In this document: positions 1-5,170 of the stretch, piece by piece
Layout of the letters: every line of letters begins with the position of its first letter
How positions within the stretch are numbered: position 1 is the stretch's first letter
Assembly: GCA_002402585.1 (NCBI GenBank)
Contig: DHGC01000053.1
Coordinates: 1-5,170 of the forward strand
Direction of reading: 5' to 3'
Source of the DNA: Erysipelotrichaceae bacterium UBA4808
GTDB taxonomy: Bacteria; Bacillota_I; Bacilli_A; Erysipelotrichales; Erysipelotrichaceae
Length of the DNA: 5,170 nucleotides
Notes under the pieces: generated by a model
Databases searched by the model: none
The model's input: the letters and a program-made list of their open reading frames with translations, nothing else
What the model was told of the DNA's origin: nothing
Position numbers and translations under genes: made by a program

Positions 1-712
1 CTAAGTTCTCCGCATAGGAACCGAAGTGAGCCACAATGAACTTGGTTTTTGGATTCTTACGAATCATGTTATCTTGCATGTCCATCAGTTCATGGAAGGT
101 ATACTGATCCGGCTTACCAAACGCCCAATCCGGATTCTCACCCAGTTCCTCATACCGTTCATTCGTCTCATCAATCGGTAGAAAGAAAGCAACTGGATCC
201 GCGATATGAATCAGAACGGGGATATTCAACTCGGCAGCTGTTTCATACACGACTTGAAGACGATCATCATCAGTACGAATGTAGTTACCCGCTTTGTCCT
301 TCTGATTCAAACTGATAACTTTCCACATCTTGATGCCACGTGCACCTTTGGCATAGGCTTCAGTAAGATGTGTTTTTACCTGTTCACTGAAATCAGGCTC
401 ATCGATCTTAGACACATCAATCCACACAAACGTTGAAATTATCTGTTTCAAATCTTCTGTATGTTTCATCATCTTCGTAAATTCATGACCCCAAACACCA
501 TCCAAATTCACCACATGACGAACATTCAAACGTTTAAGTTCTTGTTCATATTGAATCAGATCATACTGATTTTGATAGTCTTCACCCAAGACCAACTTAC
601 CCATATGCTCATGGATATCAACGACCTTAAACTTTGCCTTTGTAAGCTGTGTCTCTTTCACGACACACTGTGCAACAGGTTTAAACTCACTCAATAATAG
701 TTCCTTCATCAT
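1..712 (-). CDS. Amidohydrolase_2 (COG2159-like) metal-dependent hydrolase, 3' end beyond window
   Basis: The reading frame is open from an ATG at 712 to the window edge, giving 237 residues and no stop. It has the TIM-barrel amidohydrolase layout: a DIHEH motif at residues 32-36 (metal ligands H34 and H36), a GIKMWK strand at 126-131 (K128), LIHIADP at 167-173 (H169), and FIVAHFG at 225-231 (H229). The segment around 169-190, including ADPVAFF and NERYEEL, looks like a conserved family of about 330-340 residues, so roughly the last 100 residues, with the expected catalytic Asp, lie outside. The start overlaps the preceding permease stop as ATGA; a second ATG at 709 is equally possible, with a GGGG at 718-721 serving either. 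Overlap with a sugar permease implies co-translation and a role in the same sugar pathway. The superfamily includes sugar lactonases, decarboxylases and hydratases; the substrate cannot be read from the sequence. It is probably cytoplasmic, since no signal peptide is visible. Confidence 0.85.
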   Translation of the reverse strand, partial: MMKELLLSEFKPVAQCVVKETQLTKAKFKVVDIHEHMGKLVLGEDYQNQYDLIQYEQELKRLNVRHVVNLDGVWGHEFTKMMKHTEDLKQIISTFVWIDVSKIDEPDFSEQVKTHLTEAYAKGARGIKMWKVISLNQKDKAGNYIRTDDDRLQVVYETAAELNIPVLIHIADPVAFFLPIDETNERYEELGENPDWAFGKPDQYTFHELMDMQDNMIRKNPKTKFIVAHFGSYAENL

Positions 713-1542
713 TTCATCCCCGTCGTAGCGATACCCTTAATAAACTGCTTCTGGAACAACAAGAACACTGTAATGACTGGCAACATAATCAATGCCGAAG
801 CCGCCATGGTTGCGGATAAGTCAGCGGTATGTTGGGAGGAGAAGTAGGATAAGGCTAAAGGTAGTGTCATCTTCTTGATATCATTGATCATGATCAACGG
901 ATTTAAGTAATCATTCCAATAATTCAAGAAGGTGAAGATCGTAAGGGCTCCAATCGTAGGACGAATCAAAGGAATGACGATCCGCGTATAGATGTTCCAA
1001 TTACTCGCACCTTCCATACGTGCTGCTTCAATGAGTTCATTTGGAATATCATCACAGGCTTGTTTACTTAAGAAAATCCCAAACGCATTTACAAACGAAG
1101 GAATGATCAAAGCCCCTGCCGTATTGTATAAACCCAGCGCATTGATAAGCAAGAATCCAGGAATCATCGATGTATGCGAAGGAACCATCATGGTGGCAAG
1201 CACTAATAGAAATAAGGTTTTCTTGAATCTGAACTGGAACTTCGAGAATACAAAGCCAACGATGGTACTGGTTAAAAGAATGACCGTTGTGTTGGTGATC
1301 GTGATAAATAAACTGTTTCTTAGCCAATAAAAGAAAGGTGATTTCGTTAAGACTTTGATATAACCACTGATGGTAAAGTTAACAGGAATCAAATGTTTAG
1401 GATCCAATAGGATTTCTTTTGTACTCTTCAAAGAATTCGAAACCATCCAAAAGAACGGCAGAATCATAAATAGGGATATCAGAAACAGGCCTATAAAAAG
1501 CATGATATAAATCGGTTTGATCTTTTTACGCTTCAGTTTCAT
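709..1542 (-). CDS. CUT1 sugar ABC transporter permease, MalG-like
   Basis: This 277-residue inner-membrane subunit would pair with the MalF-like protein to form the sugar channel. Hydrophobic segments lie at about residues 12-33, 77-100, 108-133, 138-158, 197-217 and 245-264, the six expected for the MalG type. The cytoplasmic EAA loop that docks the ATPase is at 172-194 (EAARMEGAS, then IPLIRP). The C-terminus (FQKQFIKGIATTGMK) is typical of MalG-type permeases, and the length is normal. I chose the ATG at 1542, one base after the upstream permease stop and eight bases after a GGGA. The longer frame from 1635 would add 31 Cys/Ser/Arg-rich residues read out of frame through the end of the upstream gene, before the first true membrane segment. 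Its stop overlaps the amidohydrolase start by 4 bp, so the genes are likely translationally coupled. The sugar transported is inferred from the GH4 gene only. Confidence 0.96.
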   Translation of the reverse strand: MKLKRKKIKPIYIMLFIGLFLISLFMILPFFWMVSNSLKSTKEILLDPKHLIPVNFTISGYIKVLTKSPFFYWLRNSLFITITNTTVILLTSTIVGFVFSKFQFRFKKTLFLLVLATMMVPSHTSMIPGFLLINALGLYNTAGALIIPSFVNAFGIFLSKQACDDIPNELIEAARMEGASNWNIYTRIVIPLIRPTIGALTIFTFLNYWNDYLNPLIMINDIKKMTLPLALSYFSSQHTADLSATMAASALIMLPVITVFLLFQKQFIKGIATTGMK

Positions 1543-1543
1543 C

Positions 1544-2419
1544 TTAATAGTCCCAATCCACTTTCTGAATCTTCTGCTGAATGAGTGTGATGATAAAGAT
1601 GATCGCAAACAACAGCACTGCGATCGCAGACGCATAACCCATATTCTTCAACTCAAACGCCATTTTATACACATAACTCGTTAATACAAGTCCCGAATTC
1701 TGAGGACCTGACTTCAAGACCATGACTGAGAACTGTGCAAACATCTGGAAATGACTGATTAAAGTCATGATGATGACAAAGGTCATCGTACGACCTAAGA
1801 GCGGTAAAGTGATGAATCTAAACTTATGCCAAGCCGAAGCCCCATCCATTTCAGCCGCTTCATAGAAGTTTGTCGGAATCCCATCGATTCCAGCACTGAA
1901 GAGAATGATGTTATAACCGATATCCACCCAGATGGTGAACACGATGATCGACCACATCAAGACATTGGGATCCCCCAACCAATTGACCGGGTTCACACCA
2001 ATCGTTTTAAGCATCATATTCGCCAACCCTGTAGCCGTTGGATAGATGCTTCGTGCCCACACCACACTGGACGCAACCAAAGGTGCGACGCAAGGCAGAA
2101 AAAACGCCATTCGAAAGAAAGCACGAATCTTGTTGGATTTGAAGATACTGACGAGTTGTGCAATCATCAATGAGAACGCAATGTTCAACACCACCGTCAC
2201 ACCGACAAACATCAAGGTGTTCGTCAAAGCTTTCATCAAAACTGGATCCCCAATCAATTGCTTGAAGTTCGCAAGTCCAACAAAAGCGTTGGTATCACGC
2301 AATGGATTGTAATCCATCATCGAAATCGCAAAACCCGCAATGATCGGTCCTACAATAAAAATAAGCATATGTAGGAATATCGGTATAAGGACAAAGTATA
2401 CAAATTTTTTATTTTTCAT
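1544..2419 (-). CDS. CUT1 sugar ABC transporter permease, MalF-like
   Basis: This 291-residue permease is the first of the two membrane subunits. A short basic N-terminus (MKNKK) leads into a membrane segment at about 7-31 containing P25. Others lie near 66-90, 103-122, 152-176, 212-232 and 261-281. The EAA loop is at 187-209 (YEAAEMDGAS, then ITLPLLG), preceded by GIPTNF, as usual for MalF/UgpA/LacF relatives. The position after PLL is normally followed closely by a proline; here it reads GRT, a small deviation. It lacks the long periplasmic insert of E. coli MalF, which fits the shorter Gram-positive-style subunits. The start ATG has an AAGGAAG ribosome binding site about 8 bases upstream. 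The gene is separated from the lipoprotein gene by a terminator-like hairpin and followed one base later by the MalG-like gene. No ATP-binding subunit is encoded beside it. Confidence 0.96.
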   Translation of the reverse strand: MKNKKFVYFVLIPIFLHMLIFIVGPIIAGFAISMMDYNPLRDTNAFVGLANFKQLIGDPVLMKALTNTLMFVGVTVVLNIAFSLMIAQLVSIFKSNKIRAFFRMAFFLPCVAPLVASSVVWARSIYPTATGLANMMLKTIGVNPVNWLGDPNVLMWSIIVFTIWVDIGYNIILFSAGIDGIPTNFYEAAEMDGASAWHKFRFITLPLLGRTMTFVIIMTLISHFQMFAQFSVMVLKSGPQNSGLVLTSYVYKMAFELKNMGYASAIAVLLFAIIFIITLIQQKIQKVDWDY

Positions 2420-2446
2420 CGATCAAACTTCCTTATTGAGAAAAAG

Positions 2447-2474
2447 GGGATGGATAGAGGATTCTATCCATCCC
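2447..2474 (-). terminator. Intercistronic hairpin with T-tract (attenuator or mRNA 3'-end stabiliser)
   Basis: In the 61-bp gap after the lipoprotein stop there is a perfect 12-bp inverted repeat: GGGATGGATAGA at 2447-2458 and its reverse complement at 2463-2474, with a 4-base loop. Read on the transcribed (minus) strand, the stem is followed by one C and then five T (2441-2445), so it looks like a Rho-independent terminator oriented for this operon. No T-tract follows on the plus-strand side. The ribosome binding site of the MalF-like gene begins just beyond. It is inferred to be a partial terminator or a 3' protecting stem that keeps lipoprotein output above permease output, as known for other binding-protein transporter operons. 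Confidence 0.75.
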
Positions 2475-2480
2475 TCATAA

Positions 2481-3758
2481 CTACTTAGCTACGTTGGTAT
2501 TTAAATGTTCTTCCAAAGAAACCAAAGCTTCATCAACGGAAGGAATCGTACCCATGACCAAATCGACAAAGGTATTATTAACCGCTTCTTTAAATTGATC
2601 GGTATTAAAGTATCCAATAAACTGCGCATCTTCCAAGATACCCACCAATGGTGCCGCAAATGGCATCAAAGTCAATAACTCAGGATCTTGTGCAACACTA
2701 ATCTTCGCCGGAATCTGAGCTGCTGCGACATTATGCGCCAGCAACTGTTCATCTTGATAGAAGTAATTCAAGAACTTATACGCCGCTTCTTGTTGAGCTG
2801 AGTTGCCATTGACACTCAATGCCCAACCGGTTTCAGCCGCGAACGCTGCTTTATCCCCGAACCAAGGCATTGCCACATAATCAAAGTCGACTCCATACTC
2901 TAAACCAAAGCTCACAACGCCTTCTGAAATGACCCAAGGACCTCTTGGCACAAGCGCATTACGTCCTGCAAAGAGTTGTTGGAAACCTTCTAAATCACCG
3001 CCACCGACTAAACCTTCAAGATCGGTGACCTTGTCTACCACTACCATATCATATAATTCTTGTAATGCTGTTTTAGCTTCAGGTGTTTGGAGTGTGAACT
3101 TACCATTCGCATCCATGTATGAACCACCCGTAGACAAGATCATCGATAAGAACATGTAAGGAACAGAATCCCAGTTCACAAAGTCAAAGCCTTTTTGAAC
3201 CATCAAACCATCTTCTATTTTAGTCAACTTCGTACCTGCACTTACGAGTTCATCCCAGGTTGTTGGTACACTCATATTATTATCTTTCAGTATTTGAGTG
3301 TTGACCAACATGGCACCATTTTCAATATTGAACTCAAGTGGCAAGCCATACAATTTACCTTCATACATCAAAGCACCAATTGTGGATGGATAGACTTGAT
3401 CAATGACGTTCGCTGCCATATCATCTGGCATCGCAGCCAAAGCTCCGGTTGACGCAAAGTCAACACCCCAGCCTCCCCACATTTCGTACATATCAGCGCC
3501 ACCTTCCTTAGAAATCAAGGATGTTTGGACTTTAGATTCAAACTGATCGTAAGGGAAGAACTCGAAGGTGATTTCAATCCCAGGATTCTCAGCCATGAAA
3601 CTGTCGCCAATCGCACGATACGATTCATTCCAAGCTTCATTCTGGTGTCCCCAGAACGTCAACTTGATGGTCTCGGTCTCAGGAGTGTCATTCCCGCTGC
3701 AGCCGACCAAAGACGTAAGCATAAACATACTCATGATTAATACGATAAGTTTCTTCAT
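2481..3758 (-). CDS. CUT1 extracellular sugar-binding lipoprotein (ABC transporter substrate-binding protein)
   Basis: This 425-residue family 1 solute-binding protein captures a sugar and delivers it to the two permeases. The N-terminus is a lipoprotein signal: MKK, a hydrophobic core, and the lipobox LVGC with the lipidated Cys at residue 20. A short polar linker (21-30) precedes the first strand, IKLTFWG at 31-37. Later family features are MYEMWGGWGVDFA (90-102), LYGLPLEFN (136-144), VPTTWDEL (164-171), NALVPRGPWVIS (267-278) and the TGWALSV segment (310-316). Trp 36, 94, 97, 275 and 312 are candidates for stacking on sugar rings. Length is normal. The ATG at 3758 has AAGGA seven bases upstream. 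It lies 49 bp after the GH4 gene and before the hairpin that may set its expression above that of the permeases. The exact ligand is unknown; an alpha-galactoside is inferred from the neighbour. Confidence 0.95.
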   Translation of the reverse strand: MKKLIVLIMSMFMLTSLVGCSGNDTPETETIKLTFWGHQNEAWNESYRAIGDSFMAENPGIEITFEFFPYDQFESKVQTSLISKEGGADMYEMWGGWGVDFASTGALAAMPDDMAANVIDQVYPSTIGALMYEGKLYGLPLEFNIENGAMLVNTQILKDNNMSVPTTWDELVSAGTKLTKIEDGLMVQKGFDFVNWDSVPYMFLSMILSTGGSYMDANGKFTLQTPEAKTALQELYDMVVVDKVTDLEGLVGGGDLEGFQQLFAGRNALVPRGPWVISEGVVSFGLEYGVDFDYVAMPWFGDKAAFAAETGWALSVNGNSAQQEAAYKFLNYFYQDEQLLAHNVAAAQIPAKISVAQDPELLTLMPFAAPLVGILEDAQFIGYFNTDQFKEAVNNTFVDLVMGTIPSVDEALVSLEEHLNTNVAK

Positions 3759-3807
3759 TTATGTTTCCTTTCAACGCAACTATTTTTGCGGTGTTGCTAT
3801 GATTTAA

Positions 3808-5145
3808 CTAAATTTTTTCGATGCTAAGTGATTTAAAATACGTCAAGTATTCCGCGTTTTTATTCAACATCTCTTGAACCATGTCTTTGATTTCTTGCAT
3901 ACTGAGCACACTGGACGTCAATGGATCAAACAAGATGGCATGGAAGACTTTGATTGGATCGCCCGTGATCGCAGCTTGTACCGCTAACTCTTCAATACGT
4001 GCAGAGTGATCAACCATCAAAGCAAGGTGTTCAGGTAAAGTTACTGGCATCGTTGAATGAACACCACGTTCAGTCGCTACGACAGGCACTTCAACACAGG
4101 CATCTTCACGTACATTCTTGATATAACCTTTATTCTGAAGATTTCCATTAAAGAAGAACGGTGTATGATCCCCTAGGATCGCGTTAAAAATGTTGGAGGC
4201 ATATTCTTCACCACGTTCCAGTTCAATGTCACCGTGCTCCAACCATTCTTTATATTCAGCTTCCCAGGATGTCTCACGTTCGAGATATTCATTGAGGATA
4301 TATGCATATTCACCAGGATTCCAACCTGTTCCATGTGTACAATACTTTTCAATCAAATCCGGACGTTTTCTGAACCATTGATTGTATTCAGAATTATGAC
4401 CACTGGATTCCGTAGGGAAGTAACCCAAATGTTTGAACATTTCAATACGAACGGGTTCATAGTTTGCGACTTCTTCACGCAGAATCGCTTCTTTTAGTAA
4501 TGGATACGCATCTTCATTCTTCCATTTATACTCGGTATAAAAAGCTTGGTGATTGATCCCAGCACAGACATACTTGATGTCCTTGATATCTGCTCCAATC
4601 CACTCCGCCAGCATTTCAGCTGTGCCTTGTACGCTATGACATAGGCCGGTCACATTGACAAACGTTTGTTTCTGAAGATAACTGACCAACATTGCCATTG
4701 GATTTGAATAGTTCAAAACGATGGCATGAGGACAGATTTCTTCCACATCACGAATGATATCGAGCATCACTGGAGCAGTTCTCAAGAATCGAAAGATACC
4801 TGAAGGTCCACGTGTATCCCCTACATTGATGTCTACTCCATATTTCTTAGGAATCTCAATATCATGACGCCAAACCTCAACACCACCTTGAAGAATCGTG
4901 ATGACAACGCCATCCGCTCCCACCAACGCAGCACGTCTGTCACTGGTATAAGTGACCTTTGCATTGTAATTACCCTTCTTAATAATCTTCATGATGCCTT
5001 GGTATGCGTATGCTAAACGTTTTTCATTGATATCGACCAAACTGATCTCACAATCATCAAAAGCCTCAAATGTTAGAAGATCACGAACCAAATGCCGTGT
5101 GAAATCCAATGAACCTGCACCAATAAACACAAACTTTCTTCTCAT
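3808..5145 (-). CDS. Glycoside hydrolase family 4, probable alpha-galactosidase (MelA-like)
   Basis: This 445-residue cytoplasmic glycosidase would use NAD+ and a divalent metal (usually Mn2+) in the GH4 oxidation/elimination mechanism to cleave an imported glycoside. The Rossmann NAD-binding motif FIGAGS is at 7-12, with an acidic strand end at D38 (LVDIN). NVGDTRGPSGIF (107-118) and LNYSNPMA (144-151) are typical of MelA-like members. Metal ligands are expected at C169 and H199 (AGINH, 195-199). C169-H170-S171-V172 is the CHSV signature that, as I recall, is assigned to alpha-galactosidases, unlike the phospho-glycosidase or alpha-galacturonidase variants. Y254 in a PTESSGHNSEY segment is a candidate catalytic base. 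Length matches the family. The start has AAGGAG seven bases upstream (5153-5158). It is the first gene seen in the operon and lies 49 bp before the binding-protein gene. Alpha-glucosidase activity is the main alternative; some GH4 enzymes accept both. Confidence 0.95.
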   Translation of the reverse strand: MRRKFVFIGAGSLDFTRHLVRDLLTFEAFDDCEISLVDINEKRLAYAYQGIMKIIKKGNYNAKVTYTSDRRAALVGADGVVITILQGGVEVWRHDIEIPKKYGVDINVGDTRGPSGIFRFLRTAPVMLDIIRDVEEICPHAIVLNYSNPMAMLVSYLQKQTFVNVTGLCHSVQGTAEMLAEWIGADIKDIKYVCAGINHQAFYTEYKWKNEDAYPLLKEAILREEVANYEPVRIEMFKHLGYFPTESSGHNSEYNQWFRKRPDLIEKYCTHGTGWNPGEYAYILNEYLERETSWEAEYKEWLEHGDIELERGEEYASNIFNAILGDHTPFFFNGNLQNKGYIKNVREDACVEVPVVATERGVHSTMPVTLPEHLALMVDHSARIEELAVQAAITGDPIKVFHAILFDPLTSSVLSMQEIKDMVQEMLNKNAEYLTYFKSLSIEKI

Positions 5146-5157
5146 GTTCTTGCTCCT

Positions 5158-5170
5158 TGTTTACTAAACA
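5158..5170. promoter_or_regulatory. Candidate operator palindrome upstream of the GH4 gene
   Basis: TGTTTACTAAACA is a perfect 13-bp palindrome (six-base arms around one central base) ending at the right edge of the window. Its gene-side end overlaps the first base of the AAGGAG ribosome binding site of the GH4 gene. Its position just before the first gene suits a repressor operator, but it lacks the central CG typical of LacI/CcpA-type sites, and the regulator cannot be named. It may be longer, since the window ends there. A palindrome of this size can also occur by chance in a sequence this long. Confidence 0.35.

Noticed and set aside
49..697. Plus-strand open frames of 76-88 codons in the first 700 bases
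   Set aside because: The minus strand here carries a continuous amidohydrolase frame with conserved motifs in order, so the plus-strand frames are shadows of it.
1543..1635. N-terminal extension of the MalG-like permease starting at 1635
   Set aside because: It overlaps the conserved C-terminal membrane segment of the upstream permease in another frame, has an unlikely Cys/Ser/Arg composition, and a well-placed ATG exists at 1542.
1826..2312. Plus-strand open frames of 88-115 codons opposite the MalF-like gene
   Set aside because: They lie fully antisense to a clear permease gene, show no recognisable domain or membrane pattern, and have the low-complexity charge mix typical of shadow frames.
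3775..3797. Small inverted repeats in the gap between the GH4 and lipoprotein genes (CGCAA/TTGCG with a 6-base loop; GCAAC/GTTGC with a 12-base loop)
   Set aside because: The stems are only 5 bp, mutually exclusive and without a T-tract, so they do not support a terminator or a riboswitch.
3841..3846. TTGACG on the minus strand near the end of the GH4 gene as a -35 box for the lipoprotein gene
   Set aside because: No acceptable -10 box lies 16-18 bases downstream, and it sits inside coding sequence; an internal promoter is not supported.
1..5170. CRISPR array, tRNA/rRNA genes, insertion sequence or attachment site
   Set aside because: Nearly the whole window is covered by five closely packed coding regions; I saw no direct-repeat arrays, transposase motifs, terminal inverted repeats or structured RNA genes.

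Overview
The window holds a single carbohydrate uptake and breakdown operon, with every gene on the minus strand, so transcription runs from the right edge to the left. In transcription order the genes are: a GH4 family glycosidase resembling alpha-galactosidase (3808-5145); a sugar-binding lipoprotein (2481-3758); two CUT1-type ABC permeases resembling MalF (1544-2419) and MalG (709-1542); and a metal-dependent amidohydrolase (712 running off the left edge at 1). The last gene is easily missed because it has no stop codon inside the window.

The likely pathway is as follows. The lipoprotein captures an oligosaccharide outside the membrane and the two permeases import it. The cytoplasmic NAD- and metal-dependent GH4 enzyme then cleaves an alpha-galactoside; its Cys-His-Ser-Val motif is the one associated with alpha-galactosidases of this family. 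The role of the amidohydrolase is unknown. It belongs to the Amidohydrolase_2 superfamily, which includes sugar lactonases as well as decarboxylases and hydratases. No transport ATPase is encoded here, so the permeases presumably use a shared MsmK/UgpC-type ATPase encoded elsewhere.

Genes are tightly packed. The gaps are 49 bp (GH4 to lipoprotein), 61 bp (lipoprotein to first permease), 1 bp (between permeases), and a 4-bp ATGA overlap (second permease to amidohydrolase). Two non-coding elements stand out: a perfect 12-bp hairpin followed by a T-tract between the lipoprotein and permease genes, and a perfect 13-bp palindrome directly before the first gene at the right edge.

The organism is probably a low-to-moderate GC bacterium of the Bacillota or a relative such as Erysipelotrichia or the Acholeplasma/Izemoplasma side of the tree. 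The reasons are strong AAGGA(G)-type ribosome binding sites, an A/T-leaning composition, a lipoprotein-anchored binding protein and the operon style. TGA is used as a stop, which argues against a mycoplasma code. The taxonomic call is tentative. The system belongs to a well-known class; the least explained parts are the amidohydrolase and the two DNA/RNA elements.
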